60,000 bases of DNA from Mesostigma viride (GCA_009746045.1 RPFO01000213.1:4482661-4542660), one strand, 5' to 3'; counted from the stretch's first letter, positions 44,801 through 54,234 are shown. Notes: generated by a model not told the origin, from the letters alone. Numbers and translations are program-made.

Positions 44801-47800
44801 AAACAGTCGATTTACCCGATTCAGGCATTCTCCCCTCCTATCGCGTTTCCTAGTTAAAAAAAAAGTAATAACTGTTCCCTATCTCTGTTCTATCTTGCCA
44901 AGATGCACTCTCCCCTCCTAACGCGGTTACTAGTCAAAAGAAAAGTAACGCCTGTTCTCTATCTCTGTTCTATCTTGCCGAGATGAAATCTTCCACGGAA
45001 CCATTTGGCACTATCCAAGACCACTACACTTTCAAATGAAACCGGATCTTCCAGGGAACCTAAACGATTGATGCTCGCTCGGGTGTACTAACCGAATCAC
45101 CCCCTTGCTCGTACCAGGTTGATGACCATGGGGATGCTCATCTGCAGGTGGGTCCAGGTGGACACGTTGTCCCCTGTCCAGGTGGCGGCGTAGCGGTGCC
45201 CGCCGATGTAGTTGGCGCGCGTCAACACAAAGGGCCGCTTGTTCGGGTGCGCCCGCAGCATGCCCTCCCGCGTCGCGCGCACCATCTGCATGCCGTAAAC
45301 CTGCCGCCCGTGACAAACCCAGGGGCCATGCAACGAAGATAAGTTGGCTGTTGACCTTGCAGCACCATTTGCATGCCGCAAACCTGCCACCCGTGACGCA
45401 CACACAGAGCGCCCAAACTATACTAAGGTTGCCACGTGGCCATCTGCATGCCGTAAACCTGCCGACCGTAACGCACACACACAGCACTCCAATTATACCG
45501 AGGTTGCCTATGAAATTGCCACACAGTATGCATGCCATAAACCTGCCACACACACAAGAACCAAAGGGGCATAAAAGTAATGCAGCTTGGCTGTAAACAT
45601 TTCACACCATTTGCATGCCACAACCCTGCCACACACATAGGGCACACAGAGCAGCCAGACACAGCGAAGGTTGGCTGTGCCGTCGCTACCAATGCAAATC
45701 TGCCGCACGTACGAAACCCAGGAGGAACTATAGAACAGGTAACTTGGCTGTCAAGCTGTAGGTAACATGACATTCACCGCGTATCTCCAGTGTTGTTTGG
45801 TGACGCTCAACTGCCACATGAGCAACGCGCTTGACCGTCACATGAGCAACACACTTGACTGAAACGTGAGCAACGCGCTTGACTGCCGTATGATAGCTAG
45901 GCTCAAAAGGCACACAAGCCACGCGCTCGAGCGAAGTATGAACAACGGGCTCAAAAAGGCACACTAACATTGTGAAACTGGGAGTGCGGCCCCCTGCCTC
46001 CAAACTCAGGGTCGGCCTCGTGAACGTTGTCCAGGGGCATCGTCTTGGACGTCACCTGACACAATCAAAGCAGATGATGATGCACCAATCGCGAACCAAT
46101 GGTGAACCAACCACGAACCAGTGAACCAATCACGAACCAGAATCGTGGACCCCATTAGCCAGATGCGGGGGGGCACGAGGGGGAGCGATAGTCAGGTGTG
46201 GGGAAGTAAAAGAGGTATAAGTGGTTGAAACAAATGACATAAAGTAAATGACATGGTGAATCCCAATAGCCAGAGTCATGCGAGAGACTGTGATGGGGAG
46301 CAGTATCCAAGTGTAGCGAGGTACAGGTGGGTACCAAAAGTACGTTGGAAAAGTGTGAAAGACAACAGTAAACAGCCAGGAGGGAAACAAGCGTAGAGCG
46401 ATGTGCATGGAACACAGATGGACGGGCTAAAGCTTATGACGGCCGCTAGAAAGAAAGAAGCCTGCAGCCGGATCAGTAATTGATGAATGATGCAGAGGTG
46501 CACATAACTCTGTATCTATAACACGATGCAGCAAGATTTTGGATCAGTTTTTCAAAGTTCCAAAATTTCGGCACATCTCACCAGGATATTTTGATAAGCA
46601 CTCAAGTAGCTATTGGTTTGCTCTCAAGCATTTCTTCTTTTCTCTTCACCCACATGAAATATGGCTTTCAAGATATATTTTCTCTCTTCTCTTCACCCAC
46701 GTGGAATATGGCCGGCTCGTTCATGTCGTTCCACAACCCGTCCACGCCGTTCGCCATGAAGGAGGCCACGTGCTCTGACCACCAGTGGCGCACCTCGGAC
46801 GACAAGTAGTCCGGGAATGCGCAGTCGCCAGGCCAGACGACACCTGGGCCCACAAGGGGAAGATGGCCACGTGGGGGTGATGGGCACGTGGGAATGATGG
46901 CAGTTGTGTACTCCGCAACATACTCTGCAACATACTCTTTAAGAATGCGGCATCAAGTCGCGCAAGCCACAATGCAGACCAATAGGCATCCCAGGAAGAA
47001 ATATATATATGTTTCTGTACCTTCATCAATACAGGCTAGCATGTCCCATTGTTGGCCATCAACACACCCAACTGCCCTATGTCGCGGGAAAAAGAAAGCT
47101 AGATACTGTGTATAAAACCCACGAAAGTCACAGTGTGCTTCCAGCATCCCAGTCAAGCAATGGCACAGACAAGGAAAGCAACACAAGACAAAAGTCCATG
47201 TATCCAACAAATGCAATAGAGCCTATGGAGCAGTCCCTACACCTACTGTAGTCCACCTACTGTAGTGTTCATCCTCCGCCCCACCCGTTCCTTTCATTCA
47301 AAGCTAATGCTCATCAAATGACGTTGTGGCTGTGCCGGGCGGTGGTACGCACCTCCAACAACCTTGGCCTGCCAGTCCCCATACATAAACTCAAAAGCAA
47401 CAAAAGAAGCAGATTAAGCCACCTGCTAGCCACCATTATTTCGTGAACTCACCATGGTACTCAGACCCATCCGCTTGCCGCACCCACACGTCGTTGGCAC
47501 TCCCTGACTCGTACACGCTGTAGCCCGGCTCCGCTTTGAGCCCTGGGTCGAGCATCCACACGGCGTGAAAGCCGCGCTCGTTCAAATAGGACCGCAGGCC
47601 GACGGGGTCCGGGAACTTGACCTGTGGCAAGCGCAGTCGGGAAACGCAGTCGCCATAGAGATTCGATACATAAGTTCAAATACATAAGTACAGTGGGAAG
47701 CGCATCCAAATAGAAGCTCCCATTCTGACTACACACGGATTCCCAAGTGTTGTCAAGGGGCTGGTTTCCCATGCGCCGTCATGGGTACAGAACGGACCCC

Positions 47801-50800
47801 ACAAGCATGAAGCGGGCCAGGTGGACGGCGCCCTGACGAGAAGATATGAATGAGATAACGTGACTGCGTGATATGGGTAGCGTAAAAGAGGCGGCATGCA
47901 GGGCCCTATTGGCATGTCCTATTTATGATAACCCAAGATGCAATCTAGGCACCTGGGCTCCCGAAGCGGAAACTTTGAAGCTTCCAAGCGTCCCAGTAAC
48001 GAGCAGCAGATTGACAGCATGTGTGCACCGTTGTAAGTTCATTCTACCTCACCAGATGATGTCGTGGTGTCGGCGGGCTTCTGTGCCACAAACAGCACAG
48101 CGGCGGGGCATCGACTGGGCCAGCCCATGCTCTATCCGGGGGAAGAGCTATTGAGAATGAAAGGACATACACCAAATCCAAGGATGTGGCGCCTGAAGTA
48201 TGCTACAAAGTAGGGTGCTATGCTATACCGCAGTCTACCAGAAAATGAATACCGCGTCAACCGCGAATGAGTGAGAATGGGTAGGAGAAACGGGAGGGGG
48301 AAACCCTGAAACCGAGGGGCAACTGACCAGCAGGCGGCGCTCCTGAAACCAACGGGCACCGACCGCTCGGCATCATGCTCTTACCAGCAGCTGTTTGCGC
48401 AGTGCGGTATTTACACCACAGTATACTCCTTATATTTTCAATGTCCAAGCAACTGTAGCAACGAAGGTAGAGGCAGGAAAAGAAAAGGACTGCCTGTGGC
48501 ATCGCTGCGTAGATTCTTGTATACGCCGATAAACCGTGGTACTTGCCTATCCACCTTCTGCACGCCTGGCTCCACCACAGATGCAAGCATTACCGGGGTA
48601 GTGGAGTACGAGCTGGACATACGGGCCAATACCGCGCCCCTTGCAGGGTGAGGAAGGAATGAACAAACAAGACAGCACTGGCAGCTGCTGCCAGACACCG
48701 CTCCCCTTACAACAGGCTCCTATAGACCAAGGCTACGAGGAACAGAAAGGCAAACCTTGCTGAGCAGAAATGCTGGCCTGAGCCTGTCACACGCCCTGTT
48801 AGATACCTTACTACATGTCCTCCCGGTACTATGCGTGGGTACCCCACATGCAGCTCTAGTTAAAACCAGCGTGCATTGGCCACCGCAGCATCCTGTGCTG
48901 GTACGCACGTGCCCTCCCCACAAAGGATACCTCCCAGGGTGGACAGGTGGAGGCACAGACAGGCTAGCACGCCCCGAGAGCTTAATGAGATGATGCCAGC
49001 GTGGCCCAGCGTGCCCCCCGTGGCCACAGTCATTCTAGCCATGAAGAGTTCACTCCAGCCAGCCTCACCGGGTCAAACGTGAAGCAGCGGAAGCCTGCAA
49101 CACGACGGACAAAGGGGAACAGCGAGGTGGCAGTGATAGTGGATGCAGGTAAGATGACATAGTTGGCAGCGCATAGGATGGGATGGTTGTTCACCGATTG
49201 CTCTGTCTCCTTATATCCCTAACTCTCCAGAAATTCTGAGCATGTGACCGGATCCCACCGAAATTTGTTCCAGTATAGGAGCTCATGAAGAACCACCATG
49301 GTTTATGTCGTTATGCTAGCGACACAATGATGAGTGTCTTGACGAGGGACACGCGAAAAGGGAATAGGAGAGAGACCTGGGACCAGAGGTAGTCCACGAA
49401 CTTAAACTAGCTAAAAACGCTAGTAAGGTATTATAAAATTAGCTACAACAACCAGCTTTCACTTCACGACAACGAGGGCATGTGCGGCGGCAAGAGTGGT
49501 GAGACAACCACGCAGCCCGTTGCATGCCTTTTTCGTATTACCAGGAATACATATAGAAGAAAAACTACTGACCAAATTTAGAATACAGTGAGGGCAGAAG
49601 CCAACAGGCGAATGCCCATGCGGGCAGAGGCACATAATCACCGCATACCTCCATGGCTGCGTTGCTTACGAGGTACCAAGGACAAGCGTTCAGACACGCC
49701 ACGTGCCCCAATAGATATCAGCGTGCTCAATTTTAACGCAGAACTGGGCCCCATATCCCATGCACCTACGCATGCTGCACACTCTCGCACTCCTGATCAC
49801 TTTTTATTATTATATCCCTTATATTTTTATTATTATATCCCTTGCCATGACAAGCTCAACCACATGCTACACAAATACCAAGTCCAAGATACTGCCACGC
49901 TGGCCTCCGGCCACCATAGCCTCCGTCTCTGCCCATCACAGGGCACCCTTGCTCAGTTTCCTGGCAGAATGCCTGCCTCTAAACCCTAATGCTTGCAAGA
50001 CGGAACTCACCGGACATGTAGTCGATGTCCATCCAGACGGCATCACAGGGGATGGAGCGCGAGCGGAAGCCGTCCGCGATCTGCACGCATGGTGCAATAC
50101 GATGCAATAGTGGATAGCAGCAGGTCGATTAGGGAGGGTGAGCGGAAGCCGTCTGCGATCGAATCGCGGTACACAGTGGTGCAACAGTGCGGCGCAAGAG
50201 TATTGCAAGGCTCAGCAGCGCAACCGTGCATTAGTGCATCAGCGCGATAGTGCACTAATGCAACTGTGCATTAGTGCACCAGCGCGATCGTGCAATAGCG
50301 CGACCATGCATTACTGCATTAGCGTGACCGTGCACCAGCGCAACCGTGCATTAGTGAAGTCGTATGATAGGAAAATGATGCTCCGGCGCAATCGCACAAC
50401 ACGATGCAATAGTTGATAACAACAGGTTGATTGAGAGGGGGGAAAAAGAGAAGGAAATAAAAAAAGGAAAAAAAACTGAAGCATGCTGAAGTATTGATCA
50501 GCCATTAATTTTCTCTTGGATCTGAATGATTCTCCGCTCCTTTTGACATCCAAAGAGAGGGTAGGTCAGCCTCTCGAAACCCAGAATAGGGTGCATGATC
50601 ATCGAGGCGGGCTGCGATGATCAACAGATTACCTGGGGCTATGCAACCTAGGACATAAGCAACCTAAAACATACATAAGCAGGAGAAAACATAAATAGGC
50701 CGAACCAAATGCAAAAGGAGCAGTTTAAAAAATACATAAGCAGGATAAGACATAAGTAAGCAAACATACAAGGGCATAAGCAGAATAGAACATACAAAAG

Positions 50801-53800
50801 CAGGATAAAACGGACATCAGCAAGATAAAACACGATCAGGATAAAACATGAGCACAGCCATCTTGTCGGGCAAGATCGGAGGTGGAATGACAGGCACACG
50901 GACCTCTACCACCTGCGACGCGGGTTCGTACGACCAGCGGCACTGGTGGTAGCCCACCGCCCATTTGGGAGGGAGCGGCATCTTGCCTGCAAACAGGAGA
51001 CATCATATTAGGACAGAACAGGATGGGGCCATGACCCCAGTGTACAGATCAGAAGGCATACAGATAGGGTGAACCAACAAAAGGCTTCCTTGCTTGCTTT
51101 AATAAACATAATTAAGTTAAAAAATGTATATACATGCACCTAAAAGAATGGGTTTGGGTGGGGTGGGGGCACGTGCAGGACAGCAGCCTTAAATGCCATG
51201 ACTGCCGAGCAAGGCACTCGGACCACCATAGACAGTGCCAGCCACCTGATGTGCATTTCTACAAGTGAGCAGTCCTGAAAAGCAGTCTATTGAAGCAAGG
51301 TACTCATCAACCGCACGGCCATGCAACAACCATCGTTTAGTATATATTCAACCTCATGAACTTGTGATTACATCCCTTGAACCCAAGGACAAGGGGCATC
51401 TACAATATGCCATCAAGGAATCCCAGCAGCGCTAGGGACGAGTAGCAGAATTTCCCAACACGCCCCTTTTTACGCTGAGAGGCCAGGCAAAGGGCGCTAC
51501 AACCAAGCAAGAGGGGTCATCCAACCTTATGCACCGAGAGCACCATCCTGTCTAGCTATGACAAAGGCCCTACCGAGTCAACATCCCAACGAATCTCTAG
51601 GCGTCGCAGCATGCTACCTGATGCCTGATGGTACGCATGCCATACATACTGAAGGTGGGAGAGAGGGGTTTCGCATCAAGACTAGAGCGACACCAGGGCT
51701 GCAGCGATCCCACGCAAAAGGGGGTGGATCGCCATGGCTTCCCATTGGCTTCCCATTGGCGTCCCATGGCTTCCCATTGGCTTCCCATTGGCGTCCCATG
51801 GCTTCCCATTGGCTTCACGTGGTTGCAATTGCTTCCTGTACCTGTCTGTCGCCGTTGAGGATATATGCTCACGTGACACAGTGCACGTGTAAATTAATTA
51901 ATCAATAAATGTACCTGTCATGGTGCCCAGGGTGGTGACCACCTGCTGGGGCGTGTCCAGGGCCGGCGTGATCAGGATGGGGAAGGGGCTCGGACCCGTG
52001 ACGGTGATCAGGTGATCCTGGCTCATGTCGATCTGTTGGGGGGCCAGGATTTCAAAAGAATTGTAACAATAAGAAAGATTAGAAATGATGGAAAACAGTT
52101 AGGGATAACAACAGTTATAGCAATTGAAAAACGACATTCTTTGTGGAGACAGCGGTGTTACCATAGGCAGTTCATTCATTCATGATACAGCCGCATGTGA
52201 TGCCTCTACTGGGCGAGATACAGGGTCCTGAGCAAGTCCTTTCTGTACTTTGCTGCACTGCAACAAAATGTGGGCAGGTTCTTCAAAATGGTCAGATTCA
52301 CATCCCCACAGAGAGACGCAAGGCGGAGCAGAGGAAGAGATATGCTTCGATTGAAGAGGAGTGGAGCACCCCAGGGCTGCCGTGCCTGGGCAGCATCCAT
52401 AAATGACCGACACCTGCACCCGAGTCCCCTACCTGCAAAGTATATAACAAGTAAAAGGGTGCCTCGCAACCAACAAAAAACATGTGGCCCAGAAAAACAG
52501 GATTGGACTAAAAGGGGGCTGGCTTCTGAAGACGTTGGCCTTGCGAAACTACAGGAGTTAGGACAGCCTTTTGGCCACTACGTGAACGATTCCTTGAAGA
52601 CACAGAAGCTTCCTCGGGGGCACTCCACCTGGCAGTTGCACGTCGTGTCTGCGAGGATGCCAAACGACTTCCCGTTGTCCATGACGCAGAGCACCCAGGG
52701 GTGCGACTGGTAGAGCGACAGGGAGGCGTCGCTGTAGCCCAAACAGTCCGTGTTCCAGGTTTCGACCTTCGAAAAGAAGAGTGGCGTGGTCGAGAAGCGT
52801 GTGGCACGTTTAAGCAAGGTGCAGGCGTTGATTAGCGCTAATAAGCATTGTAGCTTACAGAGCCCGTGTTCCAGGCATTCACCTGGGCCCAGTCGCGTGC
52901 GTGTCGGGCGATCGAGAAGCATGTGTCACGCTAGCAAGGGTAGGTGATAGCCGAGCCCATTAGGAGCGTGTGGGGTGAAAAGCAAGTGGGATGCCTAGCA
53001 AGGCCCACACGTTAAGACATGAATAAGCAATAGTGAGCACCAATAATAAGCACCAGTTAGCAGCAAATACCAGTGATAAATAGTGGTATGCACGAGTAAA
53101 TACTAATAGAACAAGTTGAGTGGCTAGATCGAGGGGTCGCGATCGCGAAGCCTAGGAATGCATCAATAAGGCTATGAAGAGATCACAATCACTAGACTTC
53201 TGTGCCTCAGTCGGGCGGCCTTAAAGCACTGTCCCAGGTGCACTTGTATGTGCACATAGCTGGGTTTATGGAAGAGCGGTTGCTACTCTTGCTGCACAGA
53301 ATGGTTTTCACCAGCGATGCTGCCTAACAATGGTTATCACAAGTCGACAGCCCTGGAGATGTGTAGGGGGGTTATGGCGCCAGGAGCCCAATCTAGAGCA
53401 ACAGCACTGAATTGTGGCAATGTGATAAGACTGTGCGCATCAAAGCGCATGTTCCATGCTACCAAAGCCTAATGCCCCAACGTGCTCAGACGGTATCGAT
53501 CCCCTGCTCTGGGCAAGGGCACATTGCCATTAAAAGTAAAGCAGCCAACGAGATCAAAAATTTTTTGACCGTCGAAACTTGCCTTCTTCCCGTTCCTCAG
53601 CAGTCGGCCCGGGACTTCTCCGGTCCCGTAGAGTGAAGAGTTCTTCGGAATCTGCATCCACATTATACAGCTGACGATAACGACAGTGAGTAGTGCAGAC
53701 TACCACGCTTATATTTATAAAAGGCAAATTTGAATGGGCTTTAAGTTCCCGAGCCTGTTATTAAGTAGTAGCTTTCAAGCCTACAAGTACGCTTGTGCCC

Positions 53801-54094
53801 AGGGGATACCTGAATTCTCACGACCTGGCTCGCCGAGGCTCCATCCAAAGCGTCCTCGAATTCCGGTGTGACAGGTGGCGGAGACAGGGCGCCGGGGTCT
53901 GAGTAAGGCGTCTCGCGGTCCCTAGCATTGTAAAACGACATTGAAGGCATGGAACTTTTGCGCGCCTCTTCGTTTCTGTCAAAGCGCCATACCCCCGAGG
54001 CTATCGCATACCCGGTAGCTTTCCTGCGCAGAGCGGATTCAGCAACACTTTCACGCCGGCCGAAAATTCTTCGAAGAGCCTGGATAATTACCAT
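33383..54094 (-). CDS. HGL1: Plant-type GH31 alpha-glucosidase (heteroglycan glucosidase-like), 24 exons
   Basis: Joining 24 exons gives 3117 coding bases, 1038 residues, close to the roughly 990 of land-plant homologues. GH31 enzymes hydrolyse alpha-linked glucose from the non-reducing end of glucans; the plant relatives act on heteroglycans. Exons (descending): 53810-54094, 53583-53651, 52629-52766, 51915-52032, 50904-50986, 50011-50080, 49069-49094, 47453-47621, 46701-46843, 45969-46055, 45115-45300, 44542-44709, 43626-43746, 42674-42743, 42023-42128, 41291-41408, 40807-40973, 39947-40024, 38931-39036, 37706-37858, 36662-36767, 35132-35326, 34472-34617, 33383-33591. All phases agree. Landmarks: SSLYGTGEV (about 106-114), WMDIDYM (247-253), GLWNDMNEP with nucleophile D359, TWTGDN with acid/base D440, and a plant-specific C-terminus ([26 protein letters not shown]). 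Introns are 158-1447 bases. The ATG at 54094 has a good context (CAGCCATGG). The HGL1 name rests on remembered similarity. Confidence 0.93.
34108..34130. repeat. Poly-G tract in GH31 intron 23
   Basis: An uninterrupted run of over 20 G, followed at 34148-34222 by three copies of a unit containing GAAGTATGCCCAAGG. Confidence 0.9.
34329..34440. repeat. Two-copy tandem repeat in GH31 intron 23
   Basis: About 40 bases beginning GCCACTGAA are repeated with a period of about 71 bases, close to the exon 23 donor. Confidence 0.65.
34472..34617 (-). CDS. HGL1: GH31 exon 23
   Basis: Encodes [16 protein letters not shown] and LSEGEKPDG, matching CLRVHPTFTLLHP in plants. Ends GACG|GTGAGT. Confidence 0.93.
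34670..34770. repeat. 21-bp tandem repeat in GH31 intron 22
   Basis: Four to five copies of a unit close to GTAAGCACAGAACCAGATA, about 50 bases from the exon 23 acceptor. Confidence 0.8.
34965..35085. repeat. About 44-bp tandem repeat in GH31 intron 22
   Basis: Three imperfect copies built on CACTCACACAAACCATCAGC, located some 50 bases from the exon 22 donor. Confidence 0.75.
35132..35326 (-). CDS. HGL1: GH31 exon 22
   Basis: 65 codons with [18 protein letters not shown] and [11 protein letters not shown], matching LILEGDVGGGLVLRR and IASSIEARS. Donor CGCG|GTCAGT joins exon 23 in phase. Confidence 0.9.
36662..36767 (-). CDS. HGL1: GH31 exon 21
   Basis: Encodes [20 protein letters not shown], almost identical to the plant C-terminal signature. 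Confidence 0.95.
36781..36940. repeat. (GGGGTAT)n heptamer array in GH31 intron 20
   Basis: About twenty copies of the 7-bp unit, with a few short interruptions, starting just outside the exon 21 acceptor. The G-rich strand is plus, so the transcript carries CCCCATA. Long frames through the array are artefacts. Confidence 0.95.
37298..37355. repeat. 16-bp tandem repeat in GH31 intron 20
   Basis: Four copies of a unit containing CATGGAATTTTCTA. Confidence 0.8.
37706..37858 (-). CDS. HGL1: GH31 exon 20
   Basis: Encodes [12 protein letters not shown] and [16 protein letters not shown], matching the VPWVGGRILSMTHV region of the plant-specific C-terminus. Its 5' end is repeated three more times in the preceding intron. 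Confidence 0.85.
38028..38230. repeat. (GGTGGAT)n heptamer array in GH31 intron 19
   Basis: More than twenty-five copies; the left part has variants GGTGGGT and GGCGGGT. G-rich strand plus, opposite to the gene. Long frames through the array are artefacts. Confidence 0.95.
38931..39036 (-). CDS. HGL1: GH31 exon 19
   Basis: Encodes [20 protein letters not shown] and a charged helix, in phase and weakly conserved. Confidence 0.8.
39052..39170. repeat. About 32-bp minisatellite in GH31 intron 18
   Basis: Three to four copies containing ACGTGCAGTCGAGGTTATGC, next to the exon 19 acceptor. Confidence 0.85.
39947..40024 (-). CDS. HGL1: GH31 exon 18
   Basis: 26 codons, [17 protein letters not shown], matching RPNRRVHVQLLLG in plants. 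Donor TAC|GTACGT. Confidence 0.85.
40807..40973 (-). CDS. HGL1: GH31 exon 17
   Basis: Encodes [20 protein letters not shown], the EDDGDGYGY motif of GH31 distal domains. Donor AAG|GTGAGC. Confidence 0.93.
40978..41105. repeat. 15-bp minisatellite in GH31 intron 16
   Basis: Eight to nine imperfect copies of GCCCACGCAGCCATT, starting directly at the exon 17 acceptor. Confidence 0.85.
41291..41408 (-). CDS. HGL1: GH31 exon 16
   Basis: Encodes [18 protein letters not shown] and [12 protein letters not shown], the typical GH31 proximal domain (GGSIIP, LTLLV). Confidence 0.93.
41822..41878. repeat. (GA)n microsatellite in GH31 intron 15
   Basis: About 25 GA units, preceded by a G-rich stretch. 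Confidence 0.95.
42023..42128 (-). CDS. HGL1: GH31 exon 15
   Basis: Encodes [11 protein letters not shown] and [14 protein letters not shown], the proximal C-terminal beta-sandwich. Donor CCG|GTAGGT. Confidence 0.85.
42674..42743 (-). CDS. HGL1: GH31 exon 14
   Basis: Encodes [20 protein letters not shown], matching the ENGFLLGP region of homologues. Donor GCAG|GTCAGT, phase 2. Confidence 0.88.
43626..43746 (-). CDS. HGL1: GH31 exon 13
   Basis: Encodes [20 protein letters not shown] and PMFFA, the last conserved barrel helices. Donor GCGG|GTGGGT. Confidence 0.93.
44028..44258 (+). other. AT-rich island with an open frame inside GH31 intron 12
   Basis: A short stretch markedly richer in A and T than its surroundings. 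One plus-strand frame stays open for about 76 codons to a TAA at 44256, without an initial ATG; codons are A/T-ending (for example [18 protein letters not shown]). I recognise no family. It might be a fragment of foreign or mobile DNA, or chance. Confidence 0.4.
44266..44352. repeat. 14-bp minisatellite in GH31 intron 12
   Basis: Six copies of a unit near AGCTAGACCACGCC, directly after the AT-rich island. Confidence 0.85.
44542..44709 (-). CDS. HGL1: GH31 exon 12
   Basis: 56 codons with [38 protein letters not shown] and EPWTFGEK, forming the end of the barrel active site. Confidence 0.95.
44824..44986. repeat. Two-copy 81-bp tandem repeat in GH31 intron 11
   Basis: Both copies contain TCTCCCCTCCTA and CTATCTCTGTTCTATCTTGC, with moderate divergence. 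Confidence 0.85.
45115..45300 (-). CDS. HGL1: GH31 exon 11 (acid/base)
   Basis: 62 codons with [27 protein letters not shown] and [14 protein letters not shown]440 is the expected acid/base. The start of this exon is duplicated repeatedly in the preceding intron. Confidence 0.95.
45281..45720. repeat. About 82-bp repeat carrying the exon 11 splice acceptor, six copies
   Basis: Units at about 45288, 45371, 45446, 45530, 45613 and 45695 each carry, on the minus strand, GGCAG followed by a variant of GTTTACGGCATGCAGATGG. The first unit is the true exon 11 acceptor and exon start; the other five lie upstream in intron 10. The last copy is degenerate. Confidence 0.9.
45786..45965. repeat. About 30-bp degenerate repeats beside the exon 10 donor
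   Basis: Imperfect copies of a unit with GAGCAACGCGCTTGACTG, and two copies of GGCTCAAAA(A)GGCACAC ending at the donor. Confidence 0.7.
45969..46055 (-). CDS. HGL1: GH31 exon 10
   Basis: 29 codons, [19 protein letters not shown] through SQFHN, matching the loop after the nucleophile in plant enzymes. Donor AAT|GTTAGT. Confidence 0.88.
46701..46843 (-). CDS. HGL1: GH31 exon 9 (catalytic nucleophile)
   Basis: Encodes [13 protein letters not shown] and [17 protein letters not shown]359 in the WNDMNE motif is the GH31 nucleophile. Donor CAC|GTGGGT gives phase 0. Confidence 0.95.
47453..47621 (-). CDS. HGL1: GH31 exon 8
   Basis: Encodes [19 protein letters not shown] and [13 protein letters not shown]. 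Donor CATG|GTGAGT. Confidence 0.93.
49069..49094 (-). CDS. HGL1: GH31 exon 7, 26-nt microexon
   Basis: Only 26 bases, CAG|GC...CCG|GTGAGG, encoding GFRCFTFDP with one base from exon 6. The peptide is conserved in homologues and the phase is exact. Confidence 0.9.
50011..50080 (-). CDS. HGL1: GH31 exon 6
   Basis: Encodes [21 protein letters not shown], a signature segment of the substrate pocket. Donor TCCG|GTGAGT. Confidence 0.93.
50210..50350. repeat. Short interspersed tandem repeats in GH31 intron 5
   Basis: Repeats of GTGCATTAGTGCA and CAGCGCGA motifs with many variants. Confidence 0.7.
50655..50850. repeat. About 20-bp degenerate repeat in GH31 intron 5
   Basis: Multiple variants of ACATAAGCAGGATAAAA, ending about 50 bases from the exon 5 donor. 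Confidence 0.75.
50904..50986 (-). CDS. HGL1: GH31 exon 5
   Basis: Encodes [20 protein letters not shown], the conserved entry to the GH31 catalytic barrel. The donor GAG|GTCCGT is weak but gives the right phase and matches homologues. Confidence 0.9.
51735..51817. repeat. 16/48-bp tandem repeat in GH31 intron 4
   Basis: Repeats of GGCTTCCCATTGGC and GGCGTCCCATGGC in a regular order. Confidence 0.85.
51915..52032 (-). CDS. HGL1: GH31 exon 4
   Basis: Encodes [20 protein letters not shown] and ends ACAG|GTACAT in phase 1. This is the segment leading into the catalytic barrel. Confidence 0.9.
52629..52766 (-). CDS. HGL1: GH31 exon 3
   Basis: 46 codons with [21 protein letters not shown] and GILADTT, strongly conserved in plant GH31. 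The acceptor is GAAG|GTCGAA; the donor is CAG|GTGGAG. Confidence 0.92.
53583..53651 (-). CDS. HGL1: GH31 exon 2
   Basis: 23 codons encoding [13 protein letters not shown] through RNGKK. Phase and homology place the end at AAG|GCAAGT, a GC donor. Confidence 0.85.
53810..54094 (-). CDS. HGL1: GH31 exon 1
   Basis: 95 codons. Residues 1-30 are Arg/Ala-rich with few acidic residues, like an organelle transit peptide. [20 protein letters not shown] then matches the N-terminal beta-sandwich start of plant GH31. Ends CAG|GTATCC in phase 0. A longer open frame upstream lacks an ATG. Confidence 0.85.
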
Positions 54095-54234
54095 GGCTGT
54101 CCAATGGAAATGCTTTGCTTTCAAGAGACAGGTTAAACGAGACGGAACATATATGAAAGACAGCTGGTAAAAAAGACAAGTAAGCCGCGCCCGGCCCAAT
54201 ACAATAATGGCCTCAAAAGGTAATTTCTTTCGCT

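Noticed and set aside
45281-45720. CRISPR array
   Set aside because: Regular 75-84 bp periodicity, but the repeats are imperfect, carry a splice acceptor and exon start, and the context is a eukaryotic intron.
54095-54199. N-terminal extension of GH31 exon 1
   Set aside because: The frame is open but starts at TTG, lies only about 10 bases from the predicted transcription start, and the internal ATG at 54094 has a better context.
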